A stretch of DNA of 20,650 bases, from NCBI GenBank assembly GCA_002397355.1, contig DHAI01000002.1:5335-25984 (forward strand). The letters run 5' to 3'. The notes beneath the pieces are model-generated. The model saw nothing but the letters and a program-made list of their open reading frames with translations. It had not been told where the DNA came from and ran no database searches. This document shows, one piece after another, positions 1 to 7,382 of the stretch. The stretch comes from Ruminococcaceae bacterium UBA4958. Lineage in GTDB: Bacteria; Bacillota; Clostridia; Oscillospirales; Acutalibacteraceae. The translations under genes and the position numbers were made by a program. Positions within the stretch are counted from its first letter, which is position 1, and every line of letters begins with the position of its first letter.

Positions 1-84
1 GTCCCCGGCGATACGGTGTTGGTCAAAGGCTCCCGCGGAATGAAGACCGAAGAAATTGTGAAATCGCTCCTTCTTCCCAGATAA
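1..84 (+). CDS. murF: C-terminal end of UDP-N-acetylmuramoyl-tripeptide--D-alanyl-D-alanine ligase (MurF), partial
   Basis: The first 27 codons, ending with TAA at 82-84, encode a tail that includes GDTVLVKGSRGMKTEEIV. The segment VLVKGSRGM followed by an acidic/hydrophobic helix is the typical end of MurF, the cytoplasmic Mur ligase that adds D-Ala-D-Ala to the UDP-MurNAc-tripeptide in peptidoglycan precursor synthesis. The gene begins outside the window, so only the end of the C-terminal ligase domain is visible. Other Mur ligases have a related but less similar tail. The downstream 177 nt are non-coding and AT-rich, so no tight operon partner follows on this side. Confidence 0.75.
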   Translation, partial: VPGDTVLVKGSRGMKTEEIVKSLLLPR

Positions 85-138
85 AAAGGATTTTTCCACT
101 TTAGATAACTGTATAAGCTGCATAATATAAATCATACA

Positions 139-156
139 AAACTATGCAAATAGTTT
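139..156 (+). terminator. Weak hairpin downstream of murF
   Basis: AAACTAT (139-145) and ATAGTTT (150-156) form a perfect 7-bp A/T-rich stem with a GCAA tetraloop, followed by AATTT. It lies about 55 nt after the murF stop. It lacks a proper T-run and a G/C-rich stem, so a terminator role is only a guess. Confidence 0.25.
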
Positions 157-184
157 AATTTGGAGATTATTCCCGTTTACCTCC

Positions 185-213
185 TTGTATTGATTACAAA
201 TATGTGATAAGAT
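185..213 (+). promoter_or_regulatory. Probable extended -10 promoter for the NlpC/P60 gene, with an overlapping inverted repeat
   Basis: TTGTAT (185-190) and TAAGAT (208-213) are 17 nt apart, and TGA (205-207) directly before the -10 gives an extended -10 element. An 8-bp inverted repeat, TTACAAAT (194-201) and ATTTGTAA (221-228), straddles the -10 and start region, where a regulator could bind. The -35 is poor, so this is a moderate call. Confidence 0.4.
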
Positions 214-261
214 GTTACCAATTTGTAACAATTGCTTTTGTGAATGCTGCGGAGGTGCGGA

Positions 262-1194
262 ATGAAAAAAGGTCGAGTTGCTCTTCTGGCGGCAGGCTTG
301 GTCGCCTGCTTCACATCCATCCTGGTGTTTGGGTTTTCCGGTACAAGCCTGGCCGCCCCGGCGGATGCGGGGGTGGCGCATACGGGTGTCGGCCTTGCGG
401 AACACGCGCTGAAGGCTTACCGGCAGGGCTGGAAATACCAGTACGGATGCTATGGGCAGTTTGTCGGCGGCGTCCGCCGCACCGATTGCTCCGGACTGAT
501 TAAGTCCTACCTCTGGTGGACGGGCGAGAAAACGAATCCACAACCCGGTCTTGTAAGCGTGGCGGGCGGCGCGGGCGGAATGCTCGCCTCCGCAACGGCG
601 CGGGGCAACATCAATCTTTCCAATTCCTCCACGCTGCCGCGCATTCACGGGCTTTGCCTCTACAGTCCCGGCCATGCGGGCGTCTATGTCGGCAGCAACT
701 ATTCGGTCGACAACCGCTGCGACGGCGAGAACGTCAAGTACGGCCCGGTCATCGGCGGAAGGTACCACTGGACGACGTGGTTCAAGCTTCCGCAGATTCA
801 GTACCCCTCGAACGGATTCGTTTCCTGCGACGGGAACCTGTTTTATTATGAGAACGGACAGTATGTCGTCAGTACTAGCCGGACCGTAAACGGCACGGCT
901 TATCACTTCGACGCCGCCGGGAAAGTGATCAAGAGCGACACCGCCTCTGCGGAAAAAGCGCTGCAAGCCGCGATGAACAGTCAATCGCCGCGCGTGATGC
1001 AGCTTGGCATGAGCGGAAGCGACGTCCTGGCCGTTCAGAAGAAGCTCTGCGCCCTCGGGTACATTTCCACCGGCGACTGTACCGGTTATTACGGCCCCGT
1101 TACCCGCAGCGCCGTGCTTACTTATCAGAGATTCGACGTGATTCCGCAGACGGGCGTGGTCGATGCGAAGACACGGCATGACCTGAGAGTCTGA
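262..1194 (+). CDS. Secreted NlpC/P60-family peptidoglycan hydrolase with a C-terminal peptidoglycan-binding domain
   Basis: The 310-residue product is probably an exported cell-wall endopeptidase. The start at 262 is chosen because GGAGG (251-255) sits 6 nt upstream; an in-frame ATG at 244 lacks such a site. Residues 1-31 form a signal peptide (MKKGR, a hydrophobic core, then SLA before a likely cleavage). Residues about 45-175 match an NlpC/P60 cysteine peptidase: TDCSGL places the nucleophile at Cys76, SPGHAGVYVG places His138, and HWTTWFKLP supplies the usual closing motif. Residues about 184-224 (GFVSCDGNLFYYENGQ, then a second GTAYHFDAAGKV unit) resemble choline/cell-wall-binding repeats. 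Residues about 245-310 (LGMSGSDVLAVQKKLCALGY, later TRSAVLTYQR) are a PG_binding_1 domain. It is monocistronic, between its own promoter and the 1219-1260 hairpin. The substrate bond, probably in the peptide stem, is inferred from the family. Confidence 0.85.
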   Translation: MKKGRVALLAAGLVACFTSILVFGFSGTSLAAPADAGVAHTGVGLAEHALKAYRQGWKYQYGCYGQFVGGVRRTDCSGLIKSYLWWTGEKTNPQPGLVSVAGGAGGMLASATARGNINLSNSSTLPRIHGLCLYSPGHAGVYVGSNYSVDNRCDGENVKYGPVIGGRYHWTTWFKLPQIQYPSNGFVSCDGNLFYYENGQYVVSTSRTVNGTAYHFDAAGKVIKSDTASAEKALQAAMNSQSPRVMQLGMSGSDVLAVQKKLCALGYISTGDCTGYYGPVTRSAVLTYQRFDVIPQTGVVDAKTRHDLRV

Positions 1195-1218
1195 ACGGAT
1201 TCACGGCAGAGAAAGTCG

Positions 1219-1260
1219 ACGGGAAAGCGGCGCAGTCGAAAGACTGCGCCGCTTTCCCGT
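1219..1260. terminator. Strong hairpin between convergent genes, possible bidirectional terminator
   Basis: A perfect 19-bp stem (1219-1237 with 1242-1260) is closed by a GAAA tetraloop. It lies 24 nt past the NlpC/P60 stop and about 40 nt past the mntP stop on the other strand. Neither side has a clean T-run (TATATC on the plus side, CGACTTTC on the minus side). It may act as a terminator or as a 3'-end stabilising hairpin. Confidence 0.65.
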
Positions 1261-1298
1261 TATATCAAAGGAGAAACCGCCCCGGCGCCGGCACCGAA

Positions 1299-1886
1299 TT
1301 ATCCCCCGAAGAACATATGTTCGATGAAAATGCGAAGCCCGATTGCGATCAGCACGATCCCGCCGGCCATTTCCGCGCGCCCGGAGCAGACCGTGCCGAA
1401 TTTTTTTCCGATGAAGACGCCGGCGTAGCAGATCACCAAGGTGATGAGTCCGATCAAGAGCACGGAAACGGCCATCAACCGGGCGGTGGAAGCGCCTACC
1501 GCGGAGGGAAGGATCACTCCCGCGGCAAGCGCGTCGATGCTGGTGGCGACCGACAGCGTGAGCAGCGTTTTCGGCGGAATGTCTTTCTGATAGGCGCAAA
1601 TCTTGTTTCCCTTCTTTTTCCGGCATTCGGCGATCATCCCAATGCCGATGTAGGAAAGCAGGATCAGCGCGATCCAGTGGTCCACAGACCGGATGAAGGC
1701 TTCCCCCGCCTTGCCGATGAACCAGCCGACGGTCGGCATGGCGGACTGAAACAGCCCGAAGCAGAACGCGATCTTCAGCGCGAAGCGCGGCGTTACACGG
1801 CGGGTGATCGCGCCGTTTGTCACGCTGACGGCGAACGCATCCATCGCAAGCCCGACGGCAATACCGCAGAGAGATACATAATCCAT
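1299..1886 (-). CDS. mntP: Putative manganese efflux pump MntP
   Basis: This encodes a 195-residue integral membrane protein of the MntP (former DUF204/YebN) family, which exports Mn(II) across the cytoplasmic membrane. The start is set at 1886: the minus strand shows GGAGG and a 5-6 nt spacer before this ATG, whereas an upstream in-frame ATG at 1916 has no ribosome-binding site. The protein has about six hydrophobic segments arranged as two similar halves. Each half has the family's acidic membrane motif: GLAMDAFAVSVTNG with Asp16, and SVATSIDALAAG with Asp118. A charged loop (ECRKKKGNK) separates the halves. It has its own strong promoter, divergent from hisH. The leader is only about 40 nt, too short for the manganese riboswitch often found with this gene, so regulation is probably by a protein or absent. 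Transport of another divalent ion is possible. Confidence 0.88.
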   Translation of the reverse strand: MDYVSLCGIAVGLAMDAFAVSVTNGAITRRVTPRFALKIAFCFGLFQSAMPTVGWFIGKAGEAFIRSVDHWIALILLSYIGIGMIAECRKKKGNKICAYQKDIPPKTLLTLSVATSIDALAAGVILPSAVGASTARLMAVSVLLIGLITLVICYAGVFIGKKFGTVCSGRAEMAGGIVLIAIGLRIFIEHMFFGG

Positions 1887-1931
1887 TTTATCCTCCGAAA
1901 ATACTTTTTCATACAAAAAATAATTATGTAT

Positions 1932-1960
1932 ATCATATCCGCCTGTCGGGGAGATGTCAA
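1932..1960 (-). promoter_or_regulatory. Sigma-A-type promoter of mntP
   Basis: On the minus strand, a perfect -35 TTGACA (1955-1960) is followed by 17 nt and -10 TATGAT (1932-1937). It points at mntP, with a leader of about 40 nt, and stands back to back with the hisH promoter. Confidence 0.8.
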
Positions 1961-1988
1961 GAAATCGCGGCGGAGCATACCGTCCCTG

Positions 1989-2017
1989 TTGCCTGTCCGA
2001 TGGGTTTATGCTATACT
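1989..2017 (+). promoter_or_regulatory. Sigma-A-type extended -10 promoter of hisH-hisF
   Basis: TTGCCT (1989-1994), a 17-nt spacer and TATACT (2012-2017), with TGC (2009-2011) giving an extended -10. Transcription would start near 2024, about 27 nt before the hisH TTG start. The leader is too short for attenuation. Confidence 0.7.
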
Positions 2018-2050
2018 GTGGTAAATCGAAAAAGCGAAGGGGGATTTGCC

Positions 2051-2671
2051 TTGATCGCCGTTCTTGATTACGGGGCGGGGAATCTGCTCAGCGTGGAAAA
2101 GGCTCTGCGCTTTCTCGGGTGCGAAGCCGTTGCCACGGCAAACCCGGATACGCTGCGGGAGGCTTCCGCCGCCGTCCTTCCGGGCGTGGGCGCCTTTGGC
2201 GACGCCATGGCGTGCATGAGCAGGTCCGGGCTTGTGCGGCCGGTGCAGGACTACATCCGTTCCGGAAGGCCGTTCCTCGGCGTCTGCCTCGGCCTTCAGC
2301 TCCTGTTTGAGGAGAGCGAAGAATCTCCGGGAGTCAAGGGGCTCGGCGTATTGAAAGGAAAGATTCGCCGTATCCCCGCGGCGCCGGGGCGGAAAGTTCC
2401 GCACATCGGATGGAACTCGCTTGACCGGGTCGCCACGGGCGGCCTTTTTGCCGGGCTGCCGGAACACCCCTACGTCTATTTTGTCCATTCCTATTATTTG
2501 AAAGCCGGCGACCGCGGCGTCGTTTCCGCGACGGCGGACTACGGCGTGACGCTCGACGCGGCGGTTCGGCGCGGGAATCTTTTCGCCACGCAGTTCCATC
2601 CGGAAAAAAGCGGGAAAGTCGGCCTTGCGATCCTCCGCAATTTTGCGGAGCTGGCCGGAGAGGAGGGGTAG
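2051..2671 (+). CDS. hisH: Imidazole glycerol phosphate synthase, glutamine amidotransferase subunit HisH
   Basis: HisH hydrolyses glutamine and channels ammonia to HisF for the step from PRFAR to imidazole glycerol phosphate and AICAR, in histidine (and indirectly purine) biosynthesis in the cytoplasm. The start is TTG at 2051: AAGGGGG ends 7 nt upstream, and the protein then begins [11 protein letters not shown], the usual HisH N-terminus. The 206-residue length fits the family. The class-I glutamine amidotransferase triad is visible: Cys79 in GVCLGLQLL, and His183 and Glu185 in FHPEKSG. The oxyanion-side motif [11 protein letters not shown] is also present. It runs into hisF with a 2-nt gap. 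No hisA, hisI or other his gene adjoins it here. A paralogue serving sugar biosynthesis is possible but less likely. Confidence 0.93.
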   Translation: MIAVLDYGAGNLLSVEKALRFLGCEAVATANPDTLREASAAVLPGVGAFGDAMACMSRSGLVRPVQDYIRSGRPFLGVCLGLQLLFEESEESPGVKGLGVLKGKIRRIPAAPGRKVPHIGWNSLDRVATGGLFAGLPEHPYVYFVHSYYLKAGDRGVVSATADYGVTLDAAVRRGNLFATQFHPEKSGKVGLAILRNFAELAGEEG

Positions 2672-2673
2672 CC

Positions 2674-3438
2674 GTGTACGCGAAGCGGATCATTCCCTGC
2701 CTGGACGTGAAGGACGGCAGGGTGGTGAAGGGAACGTCGTTCGTCCATCTGCGCGATGCGGGAGACCCCGTGCAGGCTGCGGAAGAATACGGCCGCCAGG
2801 GGGCGGACGAGCTTGTGTTCCTCGACATCACCGCCACGGCGGAGGCGCGCGGCACCGTCGTCGACATGGTGCGCCGCGTCGCGGAGAAAATTTTCATCCC
2901 GTTCACCGTCGGCGGCGGCATCCGGCAGACGGAGGATTTTACGGCGCTCCTGCGCGCCGGGGCGGATAAGGTTTCCGTCAACTCCGCCGCGCTTCTCCGG
3001 CCGGGGCTGATTGCCGAGGCGGCGGCGAAATTCGGCAGCCAGTGCGTCGTCTGCGCCATCGACGCCAAGCGGCGCGCGGAGGGCGGCTGGACGGTCTACC
3101 GCGACGGAGGACGGATCGACACGGGGCGCGACGCGCTGAAATGGGCCGGCGAAGCCGCCCGCCTCGGCGCGGGGGAAATCCTGCTTACCAGCATGGACCG
3201 GGACGGCCGCAGGAGCGGCTACGACCTGGAACTGACGGCCGCCGTTTCGGAAAGCGTCCCCGTCCCGGTCATCGCTTCCGGCGGCGCGGGGGAGCTCTCC
3301 CATTTCCTGGACGCGTTCCGCATCGGAAAGGCCGACGCGGTTCTGGCGGCATCCCTGTTCCATTTCGGCGAGGTGACGATCCCGGAGCTGAAGCGGTACC
3401 TGGCGGAAAACGGTGTCCCGGTCAGAATGTCACGGTAA
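2674..3438 (+). CDS. hisF: Imidazole glycerol phosphate synthase, cyclase subunit HisF
   Basis: HisF is the TIM-barrel cyclase that uses ammonia from HisH to convert PRFAR to imidazole glycerol phosphate plus AICAR. The 254-residue length is standard. The start is GTG at 2674, just 2 nt after the hisH stop, with a GGAGAGGAGGGG stretch inside the end of hisH as ribosome-binding site. This implies translational coupling. The two catalytic aspartates are present: Asp11 in [15 protein letters not shown] and Asp130 in VCAIDAKR. Phosphate-binding loops are seen at TVGGGIRQ (about 79-85) and IASGGAGEL. The barrel ends with [12 protein letters not shown]. With hisH it forms the whole HisHF complex. 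The gene is followed by a 112-nt gap without a clear terminator, so read-through into the downstream carboxypeptidase gene is possible. Confidence 0.95.
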   Translation: MYAKRIIPCLDVKDGRVVKGTSFVHLRDAGDPVQAAEEYGRQGADELVFLDITATAEARGTVVDMVRRVAEKIFIPFTVGGGIRQTEDFTALLRAGADKVSVNSAALLRPGLIAEAAAKFGSQCVVCAIDAKRRAEGGWTVYRDGGRIDTGRDALKWAGEAARLGAGEILLTSMDRDGRRSGYDLELTAAVSESVPVPVIASGGAGELSHFLDAFRIGKADAVLAASLFHFGEVTIPELKRYLAENGVPVRMSR

Positions 3439-3550
3439 GGTTTCCCCATGCAATCCGCCGAAAGAAAGCTGCCGGGACACGCCGCTGTGATTCATGGATA
3501 GAAAGGTTTCGTCCGGCATATCCATTACTATGAAATTGGAGGTGCCGGAT

Positions 3551-4699
3551 ATGAAATGGAAAAGGATTGCGGCCTGTCTGCTTTCCGCCGTTATTGTGGT
3601 TTCGTGTTTCTCTGCGGGCGCATCCGCCCTCTCTGCCGAAGAGGTGAAGGCGCCGTCCGCCGTGCTGATGGAGGCCCAGACGGGGAAGGTCCTGTTTGAA
3701 AAGAATTCGCATGAGAAGCGCGCCTGCGCGTCCATCACAAAGATCATGACGCTGCTGCTGATTATGGAGGCGCTGGATTCCGGGAAGATCAGCGTTTCCG
3801 ACAAGGTATCCGTCAGCGAGCACGCGGCGTCCATGGGCGGCTCACAGATCTGGCTGGAACCCGGAGAAGTGATGACGGTGGACGATCTGCTGAAAGCGAC
3901 GGTCATCGCGAGCGCGAACGACTGCGCAGTCGCGCTGGGGGAGTATGCCGCGGGCAGCGAAGAGGAATTCGTCTCGCAGATGAACCAGAAGGCGAAAGTC
4001 CTCGGAATGAACGACACGGTCTTCAAAAACTGCTACGGGCTTGACGAGGACGGCCATGTGACTTCGGCCTACGATATTGCGCTGATGTCGCGGGAACTGC
4101 TGAAACACCCGAAGATTTTCGATTACACGAAGGTATGGATGGACACCCTGCGCGGCGGCAAGACGCAGCTTGTGAATACGAACCGTCTGCTGAAGACGTA
4201 TAAGGGCATCACGGGCCTGAAAACGGGCACCACGGGCCAGGCGGGGAGCTGTATGGCCGCCACGGCGCAGCGGGACGGCGTGAGCCTGATTTCCGTCGTG
4301 CTCGGCTGCCCGGACACCAAAACGCGTTTCGCGAGCGCCGCCTCCCTTCTGGATTACGGCTTTGCGAACTGGTCCGTGGCGAAACCGGCTATCCCGAAGG
4401 AGGCCGCGAACCCCGTGCCGGTGAAGAACGGCATGGAATCCCTTGTGGAAACGACCGTGGATTCCGACGGCAGCATCCTCGTCCCGAAAGGGAAGGCGGG
4501 CGCCGTGAAGTACGAAGTCGTCATGCAGAAAGGCGTGACCGCGCCCGTGAAAAAGGGCCAGGAGCTCGGAAAAGTGAAGTGCCTGCTGGACGGTGAAACG
4601 CTGCACGAATACCCGATCCGCGCCAAAAGCGCCGTCGAGCCGATCACGTTCGGCTCCGCGCTCTTCCTGATTTTCAGCAAGATCGCCATGGCGGCCTGA
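3551..4699 (+). CDS. D-alanyl-D-alanine carboxypeptidase (S11 family, DacF/PBP5-like)
   Basis: This penicillin-binding-type serine peptidase trims the terminal D-Ala from peptidoglycan stem pentapeptides outside the membrane. The 382-residue start at 3551 follows GGAGG (3538-3542) with an 8-nt spacer; in-frame ATGs at 3494 and 3530 lack ribosome-binding sites. Residues 1-26 form a signal peptide ending in AGASA. All three active-site motifs are intact: S61-I-T-K64, S121-A-N123 and K224-T-G226. Residues about 265-355 form the PBP5-type C-terminal beta domain. The last roughly 20 residues (FGSALFLIFSKIAMAA) look like a membrane-anchoring segment. Upstream, ATGGATA (3494-3500) and TATCCAT (3519-3525) can pair in the leader. 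Several dac paralogues occur in clostridia (vegetative DacA, sporulation DacB/DacF), and which one this is cannot be decided here. Confidence 0.92.
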   Translation: MKWKRIAACLLSAVIVVSCFSAGASALSAEEVKAPSAVLMEAQTGKVLFEKNSHEKRACASITKIMTLLLIMEALDSGKISVSDKVSVSEHAASMGGSQIWLEPGEVMTVDDLLKATVIASANDCAVALGEYAAGSEEEFVSQMNQKAKVLGMNDTVFKNCYGLDEDGHVTSAYDIALMSRELLKHPKIFDYTKVWMDTLRGGKTQLVNTNRLLKTYKGITGLKTGTTGQAGSCMAATAQRDGVSLISVVLGCPDTKTRFASAASLLDYGFANWSVAKPAIPKEAANPVPVKNGMESLVETTVDSDGSILVPKGKAGAVKYEVVMQKGVTAPVKKGQELGKVKCLLDGETLHEYPIRAKSAVEPITFGSALFLIFSKIAMAA

Positions 4700-4743
4700 A
4701 ATGAGCCGAATTAGAAATAATCGGTGAATAATCCGTTTCCTCC

Positions 4744-4772
4744 TTGAAAAGCTTGACCGGATACGGTAAAAT
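4744..4772 (+). promoter_or_regulatory. Sigma-A-type promoter of pgi
   Basis: TTGAAA (4744-4749) and TAAAAT (4767-4772) are 17 nt apart, each one mismatch from consensus. The leader to the pgi start is about 37 nt. Confidence 0.65.
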
Positions 4773-4815
4773 AAGCATGGAACAAGCGATAAAATGCAAT
4801 CAGGAGGAATATGTC

Positions 4816-6156
4816 ATGTCGGTTCGGCTTGACTCGCGTTATCTTTCCGATTTTATCAGCGAGGACGAGTATGCGGGCATAGCCCCGCAGGTTCGCCTGG
4901 CGCATGATACGCTCCATGCCGGCACGGGCCTCGGCAACGATTTTCTCGGGTGGGTTTCCCTTCCGGAAAATTACGACAGGGAGGAATTCGCCCGCATCCA
5001 GGCCGCCGCCCGGAAGATCCGCTCCGATTCCCGGGTTTTCGTCGTTATCGGCATCGGCGGCTCTTACCTCGGCGCCCGCGCGGCCATCGAATTTCTCGGT
5101 TCCCAGAATTACAACGCGCTGCAAAAGGATACGCCGGATATTTATTTCGTGGGCAACGGCATCAGCCCGACCGCGCTCGCCGATGTGCTGGAAATCTGCG
5201 AGGGTAAAGACGTTTCCGTCAACGTGATCTCCAAATCCGGCACCACGACGGAGCCGGCCGTGGCGTTCCGCGTCTTCCGCAGCCTGCTGGAAAAGAAATA
5301 CGGCAAGGCGGGCGCCGCGAAGCGCATCTACTGCACGACCGACAAGGCGCGCGGCACCCTCAAGGCGCTGGCGACGCGCGAGGGCTACGAGACTTTCGTC
5401 GTTCCGGACGACGTGGGCGGGCGCTATTCCGTCCTCACTGCCGTCGGCCTGCTTCCCATCGCGGTTTCCGGCGCCGACATCGCCTCTCTGATGAAAGGCG
5501 CCGCAGCCGCCGAGAAGGAGTTCGACAACCCGGATCTTAAGAAAAACGACTGCTACCGCTACGCCGCCATCCGCAATATCCTTTACCGCAAGGGCAAGGA
5601 GGTCGAAATCCTTGTCAGCTATGAACCGCGCTTCCAGATGATGTGCGAATGGTGGAAACAGCTTTTCGGCGAGAGCGAGGGAAAAGACGGAAAAGGGCTT
5701 TTCCCGGCTTCCTGCATTTTTTCCACCGACCTGCACTCGATGGGACAGTATATTCAGCAGGGCAGGCGCAGCCTGATAGAGACCGTCGTCTTGTTCGACC
5801 GCCCCGTGAAGGATCTCACTATCGGGGAAGATGCCGACAATGCCGACGGCCTTAATTTCCTTGCCGGGAAGACGATGTCTTATGTCAATGAAAAGGCGTT
5901 TGAAGGAACCGTTCTTGCCCATACCGACGGCGGCGTGCCGAACTCCATCGTCCGCGTTTCGGATTTCTCCGCGTTTTCCCTCGGCGAGCTGATCTATTTC
6001 TTTGAGAAGGCCTGCGCCGTTTCGGGGTATATGATGGGTGTCAATCCGTTCAACCAGCCCGGCGTCGAGAGTTATAAGAAGAATATGTTCGCACTTCTCG
6101 GCAAACCGGGTTACGAAGGCGCAAAGGCTGCCCTGGAAGCCCGTCTGAATCGATGA
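4816..6156 (+). CDS. pgi: Glucose-6-phosphate isomerase
   Basis: Pgi interconverts glucose-6-phosphate and fructose-6-phosphate in cytoplasmic glycolysis and gluconeogenesis. The 446-residue length matches the shorter Firmicute-type enzyme. The start at 4816 follows AGGAGG (4802-4807) by 8 nt and gives [13 protein letters not shown]; a farther upstream in-frame ATG at 4744 overlaps the promoter and is rejected. The sugar-isomerase (SIS) domains show the phosphate-binding loops [13 protein letters not shown] and [12 protein letters not shown], the family signature [24 protein letters not shown], and the C-terminal lysine region [13 protein letters not shown]. It is led by its own promoter and followed after 49 nt by a small P-loop gene, ending at the 6641-6670 terminator, so the two probably share one mRNA. 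Confidence 0.96.
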   Translation: MSVRLDSRYLSDFISEDEYAGIAPQVRLAHDTLHAGTGLGNDFLGWVSLPENYDREEFARIQAAARKIRSDSRVFVVIGIGGSYLGARAAIEFLGSQNYNALQKDTPDIYFVGNGISPTALADVLEICEGKDVSVNVISKSGTTTEPAVAFRVFRSLLEKKYGKAGAAKRIYCTTDKARGTLKALATREGYETFVVPDDVGGRYSVLTAVGLLPIAVSGADIASLMKGAAAAEKEFDNPDLKKNDCYRYAAIRNILYRKGKEVEILVSYEPRFQMMCEWWKQLFGESEGKDGKGLFPASCIFSTDLHSMGQYIQQGRRSLIETVVLFDRPVKDLTIGEDADNADGLNFLAGKTMSYVNEKAFEGTVLAHTDGGVPNSIVRVSDFSAFSLGELIYFFEKACAVSGYMMGVNPFNQPGVESYKKNMFALLGKPGYEGAKAALEARLNR

Positions 6157-6205
6157 ATTCCATATTTTCCGTTTTCGGCATTCCATTAAAACAGGAGGAG
6201 ATCAA

Positions 6206-6622
6206 ATGATAAATCTGATCATTGGAAAAAAAGGCTCCGGCAAGACGAAAAGGCTCATTGAGCATGCAAACGAGGCGGCGTCCAAATCCGCGGGCAACGT
6301 TGTTGTGATCGAAAAGGGCGGGCATCTTACTTACGATATTTCCCACGACGCGCGCCTGATCGACATCGATTCCTATAAGGTCGCCGGCTCGGAAGCGCTG
6401 GGCGGTTTCCTCTGCGGCGTATGCGCGGCGAACTACGACATCACGGATATTTTCGTCGACTCCACGCTTAAAATCATCGGGCACGATATTCCCACGCTCT
6501 CCGCGTTCCTTGAAAAAATGAGCCGGCTTTCCGATCTGGCGGACACGAAAATCACCCTCCTGATTTCGGCGGACGCTTCCGAACTCCCGGAGAACATCAA
6601 GAAGATTTCCACGGAGGTCTGA
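6206..6622 (+). CDS. Small P-loop NTPase-like protein of unknown function
   Basis: The 138-residue product starts with MINLIIGKKGSGKTKRLIEHAN, so a Walker A motif (GKKGSGKT, residues 7-14) lies at the very N-terminus after one beta strand. A Walker B-like strand is visible as DITDIFVDSTLKII, and KITLLISADASELPENIKK resembles a late sensor strand. This is a minimal, single-domain ATP-binding fold, shorter than most AAA+ or kinase domains. AGGAGG (6193-6198) sits 7 nt before the ATG. It follows pgi by 49 nt and precedes a strong terminator, suggesting co-transcription. I do not recognise a specific function. Similar short P-loop proteins are annotated only as ATP-binding or hypothetical in clostridia. 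Confidence 0.8.
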   Translation: MINLIIGKKGSGKTKRLIEHANEAASKSAGNVVVIEKGGHLTYDISHDARLIDIDSYKVAGSEALGGFLCGVCAANYDITDIFVDSTLKIIGHDIPTLSAFLEKMSRLSDLADTKITLLISADASELPENIKKISTEV

Positions 6623-6640
6623 CGCGGGGAACGCGATCCG

Positions 6641-6670
6641 TGCCGGGGCTTACGCTCCGGCATAATTTTT
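6641..6670 (+). terminator. Intrinsic terminator after the pgi unit
   Basis: TGCCGGGGC (6641-6649) pairs with GCTCCGGCA (6654-6662) around a TTAC loop. This gives nine pairs including one G-U, followed by TAATTTTT. Confidence 0.8.
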
Positions 6671-6706
6671 GGCCGGCGGTGGAAGACTTTTTTGGCAGGG
6701 CGGCTC

Positions 6707-6735
6707 TTGACAAAAAACATCCTTTTGGGTATAAT
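6707..6735 (+). promoter_or_regulatory. Consensus sigma-A promoter of yceD-rpmF
   Basis: TTGACA (6707-6712), a 17-nt spacer and TATAAT (6730-6735) are a perfect match to both consensus hexamers, as expected for a ribosomal-protein transcript. The leader is short, about 20 nt to the yceD start. Confidence 0.9.
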
Positions 6736-6762
6736 AAAAAACTGTAACGCCGAGGTGTGGCT

Positions 6763-7257
6763 ATGATTCTCGAATTAAAAAAGCTGTTTGCCGGAGCGGA
6801 GGAGTCCATACCGTTTGACTATGCGATGGACCTTTCCGGAACGGAAGTGGACAACGCTTACCCGTTTGTTTCTCCGATCCGGGTGACGGGGACCGCAGCG
6901 GCGAAAGACGGCTTTGCCGAACTTTCCGTACGGGCCGAATATGTTTTTTCGATTCCTTGCGACCGCTGCACCAGGCAGATCACGCAAAACTGCGTCAATT
7001 CGTTTTCCCATGTGCTGGTCTCGAAGCTGGAAAACGAAGAGGACGACCGTTTTTTCGAAGTCCCGGATGGTCGGCTGGACCTTGATGCGCTGGTGCGGGA
7101 GGACATCCTTCTCGGATTGCCCACCAAATTCCTTTGCCGGGATGACTGCAAAGGCATTTGCCCCGTCTGCGGCAGGAACCTGAACGACGGGCCCTGCGGG
7201 TGCGGCCGGCAGTCCGGCGCCCTTGGATTTGACGTATTGAAAGATTTCATTCAGTAG
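6763..7257 (+). CDS. YceD family protein (DUF177), 23S rRNA accumulation factor
   Basis: This encodes a 164-residue YceD/DUF177 protein. In bacteria and plants the family is linked to accumulation of 23S rRNA and large-subunit assembly, and the gene is classically next to rpmF, as here. The ATG at 6763 is preferred, with GAGG (6752-6755) 7 nt upstream; an in-frame GTG at 6757 overlaps that site. A beta-rich N-terminal part leads to a CDRC pair (Cys66, Cys69) that is followed by the family's acidic stretch (ENEEDDRFF). A cysteine cluster, CRDDCKGICPVCGRNLNDGPCGC (Cys125, 129, 133, 136, 145, 147), contains the conserved CKGxCPxCGxNLN motif. A metal-binding role for these cysteines is inferred. 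Exact biochemical activity is unknown. Confidence 0.9.
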   Translation: MILELKKLFAGAEESIPFDYAMDLSGTEVDNAYPFVSPIRVTGTAAAKDGFAELSVRAEYVFSIPCDRCTRQITQNCVNSFSHVLVSKLENEEDDRFFEVPDGRLDLDALVREDILLGLPTKFLCRDDCKGICPVCGRNLNDGPCGCGRQSGALGFDVLKDFIQ

Positions 7258-7269
7258 GACTCTCTCATG

Positions 7270-7374
7270 ACTCCCTTTTTCGGGGAGTGGGATTGGTCAG
7301 TAAAACTTCCTCTTGTAGGGAGCTGGATTGATAAGTAGAACTTCCTCTTTCAGGGAGTTGGATTGATAAGGAGG
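7270..7374 (+). repeat. Three 35-nt tandem repeats, each with a hairpin, in the rpmF leader
   Basis: Repeats lie at 7270-7304, 7305-7339 and 7340-7374, directly abutting. Copies 2 and 3 match at 30 of 35 positions, copies 1 and 3 at 26, copies 1 and 2 at 25. In each copy, positions 1-7 pair with 13-19 around a 5-nt loop (ACTCCCT with GGGGAGT in copy 1; ACTTCCT with AGGGAGT in copy 3). Changes between copies mostly keep pairing (C-G versus U-G at 4/16; U-G versus U-A at 7/13); copy 2 loses only the outermost pair. Every hairpin is followed by a GGATTG(A/G)T(A/C)AG element. In copy 3 the end of the repeat, AAGGAGG (7368-7374), is the rpmF ribosome-binding site; the first two copies have degenerate versions. 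No T-run follows the hairpins, so they are not terminators. Confidence 0.9.
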
Positions 7375-7382
7375 TGCTGAAT

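Noticed and set aside
1887..1960. Manganese (yybP-ykoY) riboswitch ahead of mntP
   Set aside because: The mapped promoter leaves only about 40 nt of leader, too short for the riboswitch.
4711..6186. 491-codon minus-strand frame
   Set aside because: Antisense to pgi, whose family motifs and ribosome-binding site are clear.
7270..7374. CRISPR-like array
   Set aside because: The 35-nt units abut without spacers and are internally variable, so they are tandem repeats.
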